A stretch of 64,000 nt of DNA, taken from NCBI GenBank assembly GCA_030432295.1, contig JAUIHI010000023.1:43988-107987 (forward strand). Reading direction: 5' to 3'. Of the stretch, positions 25,903 through 33,236 are shown in pieces; position 1 is the first letter of the stretch, and every line of letters begins with the position of its first letter. The notes below the pieces were generated by a model, which made no database searches, had not been told where the DNA came from, and saw only the letters and a list, made by a program, of their open reading frames with translations. The position numbers and the translations under genes are program-made. Source of the stretch: Anaerolineae bacterium (GTDB lineage: Bacteria; Chloroflexota; Anaerolineae; Caldilineales; Caldilineaceae).

Positions 25903-27159
25903 CTACGGTTTTTTCAGCCACACCCCCACCCCTTCCGGCTGCATCGTTCCCTCCACCACTCGCTGCAATTCCCACATTAATTCATCCAAATCTGTCTCGT
26001 CCCGCGCTGTGACCGCAAAGGCCGCCAGCACCTGCTGGGCGTCATACTTTTGGCGGAAGAAACGACGGTCGATCACTTTCTGCACCCGGCGACGGAGGGA
26101 GGTGAAGAGAGCAGCGATGAGCAGTGTGGAGAGGACGATGACCACCGGTGATTGCGCGCCGGTGAGTGTACCGAAGATTGCCTGCAACAGGACAATACTG
26201 CCAAAATAGGTGAGGGCGAGCAGACCCGTGAGCAGGGCATATTGCAGGGTGCGGCGGATCACCAGATCGATGTCCCACAGCCGGTAGCGCATAATGGAGA
26301 CGGTAATCGCAGCCGGGAAAATACTGATCAGGAAGTATTGGGGAACGAGACTCGCATAAAAGAGCAAGCGCGATGGGCCTGGGGGCAGGGGTGCAATCTC
26401 TGCAAAGATGGCCCATGCCATCATACCCACAAACATACACAGAAACCCCATCAGCACCCATTTGGTCTGCTGCCGCTGGATGGGGGTGGCTACCCGTCTG
26501 TACCGATAGATTTGAGAAAAGAGACCGATGGGCATGGCGATCACAAGGAGCAGAATGACGAGCAGGCTACTGGAAGATGCACGAACCCCGCCCTGGTTCA
26601 AAATAGGCTCAAGAATCAACCCGGCGACCAGCACAGCGACCACCGGGCGTACCCAACCGGGCACGATTCTGCCGTCTGGAAAGATGAAGAACAACAGAAG
26701 AACCAGCATCACAGAGAGAGATGTGAGTGTGTCGTTGAAAGAGTGAAAAGCTGGGTAGACACGGGCGAGGGAACGCAACTCTTCGGCAAAGAAAGGGAGC
26801 GCCAGAAATAAAAAGGTCAGAGAGAGAACATAGCCGGCCCACGTATCGGATCTGCGCCAAAAGATCAGCCCGGCCAGGGCGCTGAAGATGAGGACCAGGT
26901 ATCCTTCCAGGCTGATATGTGTCCAGGCGTAGGTGGTAATCCCCATTCCATAGCCCTGGATGATGGACAGCTCCTCCGGGGCGAGGGTCAAGCTGGCGCA
27001 TTCGTCGCTGCGGCAAAGGGTTGTCAGTTCGTCGAAACGCGGACCCAGTCCGGCGAAATAACCGGCGAAGAGGACGATGGCGCAGGCAAACCAGAGCAGC
27101 TTCAGGGCTGTGAGCCAGCGTGTCGGGATATAGCTTTCTGTGCTTGTCAATTGAGTCAT
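25903..27159 (-). CDS. multi-pass membrane sensor-like protein without kinase domain (paralogue 1)
   Basis: A 418-residue membrane protein with roughly eight hydrophobic segments and a cytoplasmic C-terminal stretch containing RYRLWDIDLVIRRTLQYALL, SLRRRVQKVIDRRFFRQKYD and QQVLAAFAVTARDETDLDEL. In longer relatives this linker connects the membrane domain to GAF and histidine-kinase domains; here the chain stops at VGVWLKKP, just where those would begin. Paralogues lie at 29890-31119 and 31261-32526 and as a fragment at 27156-27490. Its ATG overlaps the stop of that fragment (ATGA), so it was translationally coupled to it. Likely a membrane signal input for a separate output protein. Confidence 0.75.
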   Translation of the reverse strand: MTQLTSTESYIPTRWLTALKLLWFACAIVLFAGYFAGLGPRFDELTTLCRSDECASLTLAPEELSIIQGYGMGITTYAWTHISLEGYLVLIFSALAGLIFWRRSDTWAGYVLSLTFLFLALPFFAEELRSLARVYPAFHSFNDTLTSLSVMLVLLLFFIFPDGRIVPGWVRPVVAVLVAGLILEPILNQGGVRASSSSLLVILLLVIAMPIGLFSQIYRYRRVATPIQRQQTKWVLMGFLCMFVGMMAWAIFAEIAPLPPGPSRLLFYASLVPQYFLISIFPAAITVSIMRYRLWDIDLVIRRTLQYALLTGLLALTYFGSIVLLQAIFGTLTGAQSPVVIVLSTLLIAALFTSLRRRVQKVIDRRFFRQKYDAQQVLAAFAVTARDETDLDELMWELQRVVEGTMQPEGVGVWLKKP

Positions 27160-27490
27160 CCGGTTTCCTTTGGCGAAAACATAAGCAGGGAAAGTCGCTC
27201 CGGCTGCATCGTCTCATCGACCACACGCAACAGAGCCGCGGTGAGCGCGTCCATCTCCACTTCATCCCGAGCCGTGACGGCGAAGGCGGCCAGCACCTGC
27301 TGGGCGTCGTACTTTCTGCGAAAGAAGCGGCGGTCGATCACCTGTTGCACCCGGTGGCGCACAGGGGAGAAGAGGGCGGCAATTGCCAGGGTGGAGAGGA
27401 CAACGATGATCGGACTTTTCTCTTCGGTTGAGCCGCGAAACAGGGATTCCATCAGTACGACCAAGCCGAAATAGACCAGGGTTTTGCGGA
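27156..27490 (-). pseudogene. truncated copy of the membrane sensor-like family
   Basis: Only the C-terminal end of a fourth paralogue remains: KTLVYFGLVVLMESLFRG, then HRVQQVIDRRFFRRKYDAQQ and LAAFAVTARDEVEMDAL. Compared with siblings, the stretch QYALLTGLLAL between RRTL and VYFG is missing, and everything upstream is replaced by the unrelated gene ending at 27508. The remnant keeps its stop codon, which overlaps the start of the next gene. Upstream in-frame sequence is antisense-like filler without homology. This looks like a deletion or insertion scar. Confidence 0.75.
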
Positions 27491-27507
27491 AGCAGAAAGC
27501 GGAATCG

Positions 27508-28332
27508 TCAATACAAAATGAGCAGCTTTCTGAGAATCGGTTCGGCCCAGGCGGCATCCCCGGAAAGGGTGAAGCGGCTGCGGGCCTCCTCGAAGCTGAA
27601 GCGGCCCGATGCCCAGATATTGAAGTCCAGCACATCCATCTGAAGAGTCGCCGCCGGCTCCCCATCCCCCACCCGAAAGCGGCCACCCGCCACGCCGGAG
27701 AGGTCAAAAAGCAGCCCGTGTCCGCCCAGTTTGTCCCGTAGCTGAATCCCCACATCCCGCATCACCAGGGCGGCGATGCGCCTGTCGTGTTCGGCGGTCT
27801 GCTCGAAGGAGCGGCCCGTGGCCCGGCAGATGTCCAGCCGGTGCATCCACGTGTCCCGGCTGTGGATCACCCACGCCAGATGGCGCACGGAGAGCCGCCC
27901 GCCCACCGGGTGGGGCACGGCAATCGGTTTGATCAATCGAAAACCATACGCCCATTTCTGCATGGCCACCGGCCCCACCCGGCGCAGTTCGGCGATTAGC
28001 TGGGCGGGGGTTGCGTCTGCCCGTTCGCCCACCTGCCGCCGGTTGATAGCGTCCTCCGGCAGTTCCCCCTTGCGGGGCGGCGTCAGATATTGGCGGAACA
28101 GTTCCCCATAGCCTGTGCCGCTGGCATAGCCGCCAGCCTGATGGGCCACCATCTGGCGCACATCCCAGGCGGTGCAGGCGGTGGGTCTGGACCAGTCTTC
28201 CGGGGCCAATGTCTCCAGCAGATCGAGCAGCCGCTGGAAGGAGACGGTCAGAAGGCCATAGGCTTCGTCGGGGGTGGGATAGGGAATCTCCGACACGGGG
28301 ACGGCGGAAGGATGGGAGAGGTCGGCTGTCAT
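27508..28332 (-). CDS. DinB/MDMPI-like protein (maleylpyruvate isomerase family)
   Basis: A 274-residue protein with the mycothiol-dependent maleylpyruvate isomerase N-terminal pattern: LETLAPEDWSRPTACTAWDV with RQMVAHQAGGYA (first metal-ligand histidine), then LAWVIHSRDTWMHRLDICRA with the HxxxxxxHR pair, and a C-terminal SCP2-like beta domain (FDLSGVAGGRFRVGDGEPAA). Such proteins use a thiol cofactor, or act as DinB-like metal enzymes. The ATG at 28332 is preferred over GTG 28341 because GAGG lies 8 nt upstream. Its 3' end marks the junction with the truncated membrane paralogue, so it may be the segment that broke that gene. Confidence 0.82.
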   Translation of the reverse strand: MTADLSHPSAVPVSEIPYPTPDEAYGLLTVSFQRLLDLLETLAPEDWSRPTACTAWDVRQMVAHQAGGYASGTGYGELFRQYLTPPRKGELPEDAINRRQVGERADATPAQLIAELRRVGPVAMQKWAYGFRLIKPIAVPHPVGGRLSVRHLAWVIHSRDTWMHRLDICRATGRSFEQTAEHDRRIAALVMRDVGIQLRDKLGGHGLLFDLSGVAGGRFRVGDGEPAATLQMDVLDFNIWASGRFSFEEARSRFTLSGDAAWAEPILRKLLILY

Positions 28333-28356
28333 TGGATTCACCTCGCAAAATGATGT

Positions 28357-28629
28357 TTACGGATCGACAATCAGCACACCTTCCATCCCCACCATCTGAT
28401 GGCCCGGTGTGCCGCAGTAGAAAGTATAGCGCCCCGGCCCTTGCGGTGCAATCACAATTTCGGCGATCTCCCTGACCGCTAACGGCTTGTGAACGTCGAA
28501 ATCGTCCATATCATCCATATATATCTTCACCCTCTGCGGGCCGCCGCCACACCCGGCCAGCAGCCCACAGAGCAGAAAGAGGAACGCAGATTTCGCAGAT
28601 TCTAACCCGCGTTTATCCACCCCATCCAT
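28357..28629 (-). CDS. small lipoprotein with a partial cupredoxin domain
   Basis: A 90-residue protein with a lipobox (FLFLLCGLLAGCGGG, acylated Cys about 27) and a C-terminal cupredoxin half with copper ligands Cys, His and Met in YTFYCGTPGHQMVGMEGVLIV. The N-terminal strands that would carry the first histidine ligand are missing, so the domain is only about half of the usual length. The first codons overlap CGCAGATT-type repeat DNA (minus-strand GAATCTGCGAAATCTGCG encodes part of the signal peptide). A nearby diheme cytochrome c fits a periplasmic electron-transfer setting. It could be a decayed gene; the start codon is uncertain. Confidence 0.55.
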   Translation of the reverse strand: MDGVDKRGLESAKSAFLFLLCGLLAGCGGGPQRVKIYMDDMDDFDVHKPLAVREIAEIVIAPQGPGRYTFYCGTPGHQMVGMEGVLIVDP

Positions 28630-28650
28630 TTCATCCGCGTTCCAGTTTCC

Positions 28651-28781
28651 GAGTCCACTGCAGAAAGGTCAAATTCTCCCGCAGAGCCGCGGAGACGCAG
28701 AGAACTTCAGGAGAGAAACCTGATTTTATCAGAGTTCATCAGCGTTTATCAGTGGCTCAAATGGCTTTTTGCAGTAGAGTC
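28651..28781. repeat. family D palindrome, copy 3
   Basis: GAGTCCACTGCAGAAAGG (from 28651) is mirrored imperfectly by GGCTTTTTGCAGTAGAGTC (ending 28781), a diverged form of the perfect pair at 24108-24219. Inner words TTTATCAG and CGCAGAG recur. It separates the cytochrome c gene from the lipoprotein gene. Confidence 0.65.
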
Positions 28782-28790
28782 AGTTTCCGT

Positions 28791-29768
28791 TTACGGCGCT
28801 GTCGTCAGATAGGCATAGAGGGCGGCCAGATCGTCGTCGGTCAGGCGGCTGGCAATCGTCCAGGGCATTGTGTCGGGGAAGGCTACGCCGTCGGGCTTCA
28901 CACCGGTGCGCATCATTTCGAAGAACTCATCCTGGCTGAGTGTGTCTACGAGCAGCCGCGGGTTGGGGACGGCCGGACCAGCGGCCGATGCTGGTGCGCC
29001 TGTGGCATCCGCTCCGTGACAGCCTCGACACTCGGCGTAGGTCGCCACATATTTGCCGTATTCGGCGCTTACACCTTCAGCCGGAGCCACAACTGTCTCT
29101 GCGGCCTCTTCCGGTGCGCCGAACATCCCGGCCCCGAACATAGTTGCGCCCAGGAAGCTGATTTTATCGCCAGTTGTAGCGGTCTGCTCCACAGGCGGCA
29201 ATGTGCGCAGATAGGCGATGATCGAATGCACATCGTCGTCGCTCAATTGATTTACAGGCAACAGAGACATAAAACCGAGCAGATGGCCCTCTTTGTCCAC
29301 CCGATGGCGCAGGGTATTAAAAATTTCGCCGTCGCTGTAACCGGCCAGCTTGCCGCCGGGGGTGAGATTCTCCGCCACCATATCCCCCACAAAGCCAAAG
29401 CCTTCCGATGCAGAGATGTTCCAGCCACCGTTGAGCGGGTGTTCTTCCGTGGGATTGCCATCCGCGCCCACCACGCTGTGACAGCCGATACAACTCAGAT
29501 TGACCAGATAGTCGCCTCGGGCGAGCTGCTCCGGCGTGCCCGCCACTGTCAGCGCGGGGGCAGCCGGCGCACCGGGGGAGAGAAAGGTGAGTATGCCTTT
29601 GCCGCTGAGAATCGTTACAGCGGCCAGCAGAATTGTCAACAGACCCGCGCCGATCCCACCTGCAACTTTCATCCACATTCGTTGCGTCCGGACTGTCCGC
29701 CAGGTCAGCCAGCCTGCGCCAAGGGTCAAAATCAACACAACCAGCCAGATAATGATATTCGTAGTCAT
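28791..29768 (-). CDS. membrane-anchored diheme cytochrome c
   Basis: A 325-residue protein with N-terminal transmembrane segments (IIIWLVVLILTLGAGWL about 5-21 and a second near 35-60) and two c-type heme sites: CIGCH at 93-97 and CRGCH at 247-251. Each is followed by a plausible methionine ligand region (FGFVGDMVAENLTPGG; GVAFPDTMPW). Both halves contain the LSDDDVHSIIAYLRTLP or LTDDDLAALYAYLTTAP helix typical of class I cytochromes, so it is a tandem duplication. It faces the outside of the membrane. Start 29768 has GGAGG upstream. Likely an electron carrier to or from an oxidase or dehydrogenase not in the window. Confidence 0.9.
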   Translation of the reverse strand: MTTNIIIWLVVLILTLGAGWLTWRTVRTQRMWMKVAGGIGAGLLTILLAAVTILSGKGILTFLSPGAPAAPALTVAGTPEQLARGDYLVNLSCIGCHSVVGADGNPTEEHPLNGGWNISASEGFGFVGDMVAENLTPGGKLAGYSDGEIFNTLRHRVDKEGHLLGFMSLLPVNQLSDDDVHSIIAYLRTLPPVEQTATTGDKISFLGATMFGAGMFGAPEEAAETVVAPAEGVSAEYGKYVATYAECRGCHGADATGAPASAAGPAVPNPRLLVDTLSQDEFFEMMRTGVKPDGVAFPDTMPWTIASRLTDDDLAALYAYLTTAP

Positions 29769-29889
29769 TGGGGTCTCCTCCTGTGAAAACAGCCTGATAA
29801 TCCAGCCCAATCGCCGGGACTGGGAAACGTAGAACTCGTTCCGTTTTGCGTTTCTGGCCTGATTCTAGCAGGGGAGCGCTACGGGATCG

Positions 29890-31119
29890 TTACGGAATCC
29901 GCTCTGGCCGCAGCCACACGCTCACGCCATCCGGTTGTAGGGTCTGCTCGATCACTTCCTGCAATTCCCTGTTCAGATTGTCCACATCCGTCTCGTCCCG
30001 GGCTGTGAGGGCAAAGGCCGCCAGCACCTGTTGCGCGTCGTACTTCTGACGGAAAAAGCGGCGGTCGATCACCTCCTGCACCCGGCGGCGCAGGGGGGTG
30101 AAGAGGGCGGCGATGAGCAGGGTGGAGAGGACGATCACAGCCGGGGACTGTTCGCCGGTCACAGAGTCGAATAGTGATTGGAACAGAACAATACTGCCGA
30201 AGTAGACCAATGCCAGCAGCCCGGTGAGGAGCGCGTATTGCAGCGTGCGCCGAATAATAATGTCGATGTCGTAGAGCCGGTGGCGCAGGATGGCGATGGC
30301 GATGGCGGCAGGGATAGTCAGGATGCCAACGACGAATAGAATGTTCCAGATACTGTTGGCCGCAGTATAGGATTCGTCCAAGAAAGTCGGGACATAGACG
30401 GCCACAAAGAGCGCGCTGGCAAAAAAGAGCCATTTGATCTGCTCTCGCTCTACGCCCCTGGCCCGGCGAAAACGGACGAACAGCGCAGCCGCGCACCCAA
30501 TCGTCAGAAGCGGCAGAAGCACAATCCAGACCGGCAGCAGATACATGTCCACCCAGCCCCCCAGCGGAATAAAGCCTATGGGATTGGGGACGCTCCAACT
30601 TCCATCCATTGGTTCGAGTTCTCTGGTGAAAGTAGTGAGAAAGAGCATTGTTAACATCATGCCGATGCCCACATAGATCAAGGCGCGCCAGCGGCGCGAA
30701 GGCGGCTCTCCGCTGGGGAAGAGCACCAGAATGAACAGAATCGGGAAGACCAGCAGCACCCAGCTCCAGTTGTTAAACCAGATGGCCACATAGAGAAACA
30801 GGGATTTAGTTGCTGGCACTTCAGCAAATCCAGCCAGATATTGCTCCGCCGGGATGGCAAAGGTGAGCGCGGGCAGCATCATCAGCAACCCGATCACATT
30901 GCGCGGCTGGCGTGCGATAATCAGCGCGCCGACGAAGGCAAAGGTGATGGGAATCAACCCCCAACTTGCCTCGAGTATCTGAACGAAGCGATTGCCATCG
31001 ACAGCAGGCCGAGATAGTTGGATTCCATAGGCCAGCAGCACACTGGCTGTGACCAAGCCAAAGAAGAGCCAGGCGTATATGGCGTGATTGGGATGTTCCT
31101 GTTCTTCAGCCAATTTCAT
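29890..31119 (-). CDS. multi-pass membrane sensor-like protein without kinase domain (paralogue 2)
   Basis: A 409-residue paralogue of the protein at 25903-27159. Hydrophobic segments span most of residues 15-310; the conserved tail reads RLYDIDIIIRRTLQYALLTG, PLRRRVQEVIDRRFFRQKYD and QQVLAAFALTARDETDVDNL, and ends VSVWLRPERIP. As in its siblings no kinase, GAF or cyclase domain follows. The N-terminal membrane half is only weakly similar between copies, so the input side has diverged while the output linker is kept. ATG 31119 has GAGAGG about 10 nt upstream. A small SD-led open frame lies just before it (31186-31242). Confidence 0.75.
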   Translation of the reverse strand: MKLAEEQEHPNHAIYAWLFFGLVTASVLLAYGIQLSRPAVDGNRFVQILEASWGLIPITFAFVGALIIARQPRNVIGLLMMLPALTFAIPAEQYLAGFAEVPATKSLFLYVAIWFNNWSWVLLVFPILFILVLFPSGEPPSRRWRALIYVGIGMMLTMLFLTTFTRELEPMDGSWSVPNPIGFIPLGGWVDMYLLPVWIVLLPLLTIGCAAALFVRFRRARGVEREQIKWLFFASALFVAVYVPTFLDESYTAANSIWNILFVVGILTIPAAIAIAILRHRLYDIDIIIRRTLQYALLTGLLALVYFGSIVLFQSLFDSVTGEQSPAVIVLSTLLIAALFTPLRRRVQEVIDRRFFRQKYDAQQVLAAFALTARDETDVDNLNRELQEVIEQTLQPDGVSVWLRPERIP

Positions 31120-31185
31120 GCGATGTCAAACCTCTCATAACGGGCGCGATAGCCCAGTAAATGACCCAGACCACCCAATTGGCGA

Positions 31186-31242
31186 TCAACGCATCCTGCA
31201 CACCGACAGAAAGCCCTGGTTGGTTACGGTGGTCGGTTGCAT
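31186..31242 (-). CDS. possible 18-codon ORF with strong ribosome binding site
   Basis: In the 141-nt spacer between two membrane paralogues, ATG 31242 follows AAGGAG with a 5-nt spacer and opens MQPTTVTNQGFLSV before a stop at 31186. In the neighbouring frame the same DNA reads LIANWVVWVIYWAIAP, a hydrophobic span that stays open into the next gene start. So a one-base frameshift may have broken a small membrane protein gene. Support is only the SD site and hydrophobicity. Confidence 0.25.
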   Translation of the reverse strand: MQPTTVTNQGFLSVCRMR

Positions 31243-31260
31243 AGACGCTCCTTATGTGTG

Positions 31261-32526
31261 TCAGCCCCACCCCTTGCCGTCATCGTTCGGCGTGGCTAGC
31301 CACACACCCACCCCCTCCGGCTGCATTGTTTCGCCGACCACTTTTGATAATTCTTCTGTCAAAGCATCCAAATCCGTCTCGTCCCGGGCCGTGAGGGCAA
31401 AGGCCGCCAACACCTGCTGGGCGTCGTACTTCTGGCGGAAGAAGCGGCGATCGATCAGCGCCTGCACCCGGCGGCGCAGGGGGGTGAAGAGGGCGGCGAT
31501 GAGCAGGGTGGAAATAACGATCGTCAATGGCGATTGCCCACTGCCTACAAATATAGTTTGGAGAAGAACAACGCTTCCCCCATAGACCAAGCCCAGCAGG
31601 GCGGTAAGCAAGCTATACTGGAGCGTGCGGCGGATGATAATGTCAATATCGTACAACTGGTGGCGCACCAGTGCCATCCCAATCCCTACCAAGGGGCCAA
31701 AAAATGCTCCATTTACGATGACATCTCCGCCGGGTATGTCCATCTCGAAAATCAGGGTCAAGCCCATCACCACTGCCGCCAGCATGGCCACCACACCGAA
31801 CAAAAGCCACTTTATCTGCTGACGCTCGCGCCCCTGGCTGCTGCGAAAACGTACCAGGGTCGATAGGAGCACGGCCCCAACCGCAAGCACCATTCCTGGC
31901 ATACCCACGGCAACCAGGCGTTCATACCACAGATTTAACTCGTTTGTCACAAGCGGATTGGGAATTTGGAATGCGCTGGTCAGAGGCGTTTCGATGGCGG
32001 AAGCGATCAGATTGGGCGCTGTGAATAGAAAGAGGAGAATGAGAATCAGCCCACGCCAGAAGTGGGAAACAAATCGTCCATTTGGAAAGATCGCCAGGAG
32101 ATAGATCAACAACGTAAAGTAAAGAATCCAGGCGGAGTTGACAAACCAGGCAACCCATTCGCTGCCCGGCAACGGAATGGGTCTGTTGAAAATATTGTAA
32201 ACCACATATTCTGTAGACAACTGCATTGTTGCCGAAAAGAGGCCAATCGCCAGAAAGAGATACCCAATCCGAGGAACCACCCGCCGCTGTAGAATCAGAT
32301 GGCCGAAGATACCTGCCAGCAAGGGTGATACCAGCCCGATCTGCAAAGCATTGAGCCAGGAGACCCAATCGCTACGCGCGCCGCCAGCGGATCCCCAGGC
32401 AGCGGGCACATCCGTGTGACGGTTCAGATAAAACAGAAAACAGGCAGTTCCCCCCACAAAAACTATCCCAAGCAAGAATAGCAACGAACCTGTGGCGCGA
32501 GCCGGTCTGTCTGTCGATAAATTCAC
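31261..32526 (-). CDS. multi-pass membrane sensor-like protein without kinase domain (paralogue 3)
   Basis: A 421-residue member of the same paralogous set. It starts at GTG 32526 with AAAGGCGAAAAA upstream. The conserved linker is QLYDIDIIIRRTLQYSLLTA, PLRRRVQALIDRRFFRQKYD and QQVLAAFALTARDETDLDAL, and it ends shortly after TMQPEGVGVWL, the same end point as paralogue 1. The membrane half contains about eight spans. Being next to its siblings, a partner-switching module and a BTAD regulator, it may feed an environmental signal into one of these systems, but no direct partner is evident. Confidence 0.75.
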   Translation of the reverse strand: MNLSTDRPARATGSLLFLLGIVFVGGTACFLFYLNRHTDVPAAWGSAGGARSDWVSWLNALQIGLVSPLLAGIFGHLILQRRVVPRIGYLFLAIGLFSATMQLSTEYVVYNIFNRPIPLPGSEWVAWFVNSAWILYFTLLIYLLAIFPNGRFVSHFWRGLILILLFLFTAPNLIASAIETPLTSAFQIPNPLVTNELNLWYERLVAVGMPGMVLAVGAVLLSTLVRFRSSQGRERQQIKWLLFGVVAMLAAVVMGLTLIFEMDIPGGDVIVNGAFFGPLVGIGMALVRHQLYDIDIIIRRTLQYSLLTALLGLVYGGSVVLLQTIFVGSGQSPLTIVISTLLIAALFTPLRRRVQALIDRRFFRQKYDAQQVLAAFALTARDETDLDALTEELSKVVGETMQPEGVGVWLATPNDDGKGWG

Positions 32527-32596
32527 TTTTTCGCCTTTCCTCTATAACCGAACTACCCATCCGCGCGTCCGGTCGCTCTCTACAAAATAGACTTCC

Positions 32597-33040
32597 CTAT
32601 CGATCCGATTTGGCCTGCAAGCCCAACACCAGCCCATAGACCCCATGCCCAATCAAGAATTGCAGGGGTGGGATACCAATCAGCAGAGTGGGGCCGACCA
32701 GAAAGATACCCTGAGCCAACAGAAATAGCAACAGCCCATAAGCCAGCCCCAGCAGCCAGGCAGGCGCGGGCAACAGTGTGCGCACAATGCGCAGAAGATA
32801 GCCCCAGACAATCCCGTAGACACCCGACACGGCCAGATGGGTGAGCAGCCCGCCCAGGGGAGATGTGCCTTCTCGCCCACCAAAATGGGAGAGCACATCC
32901 GCCACCGAATCCCCTCCAGCAAAGCCCAATCCGGCCAGAAACGCGGCCATCACCACCCCGGCCACAATCCCCGCCAGCAATCCGCTTACTGCCGTGTCCC
33001 CCCAGGATTCCGTCTGTCTTGCTTCCATCTGTTGTTTCAT
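32597..33040 (-). CDS. small four-helix membrane protein, uncharacterised
   Basis: A 147-residue membrane protein with about four hydrophobic segments: GLLAGIVAGVVMAAFLAGLG, GLLTHLAVSGVYGIVWGYLL, PAWLLGLAYGLLLFLLAQGI and LLIGIPPLQFLIGHGVYGLV. Glycine-rich spacing and the HLAVSG/GHGVYG pairs recall small DUF1440/YagU-like membrane proteins. The start at 33040 is chosen because upstream codons lack a ribosome site; the site at the chosen start is also weak. It is the first gene of the minus-strand block and is divergent from the BTAD regulator. Confidence 0.65.
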   Translation of the reverse strand: MKQQMEARQTESWGDTAVSGLLAGIVAGVVMAAFLAGLGFAGGDSVADVLSHFGGREGTSPLGGLLTHLAVSGVYGIVWGYLLRIVRTLLPAPAWLLGLAYGLLLFLLAQGIFLVGPTLLIGIPPLQFLIGHGVYGLVLGLQAKSDR

Positions 33041-33171
33041 CTTTCTCAACCCTTTTTCTATAAAAATAGACTGGAACACGCCGTTTGCCCTCTTATACTA
33101 TTTCCCCGGCGTCACGGAAACGTTACGGCCCCCGCTTCACCGAATTGTCCGTATCGCACAATCCCCACCTG

Positions 33172-33180
33172 TGCTACAAT
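33172..33180 (+). promoter_or_regulatory. extended -10 promoter for the BTAD regulator
   Basis: TGCTACAAT at 33172-33180 matches the extended -10 seen elsewhere here (GTGCTACAAT near 20848, GTGCTATAAT at 54959). No good -35 is visible. The leader of about 50 nt to ATG 33237 lacks a ribosome binding site and carries GAATTCACAATTC/AACCCGC repeats. Confidence 0.4.
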
Positions 33181-33236
33181 ACCCACAACCGAAATTCAGA
33201 ATTCACAATTCATAACTCGCAACCCGCAACCCGCCC

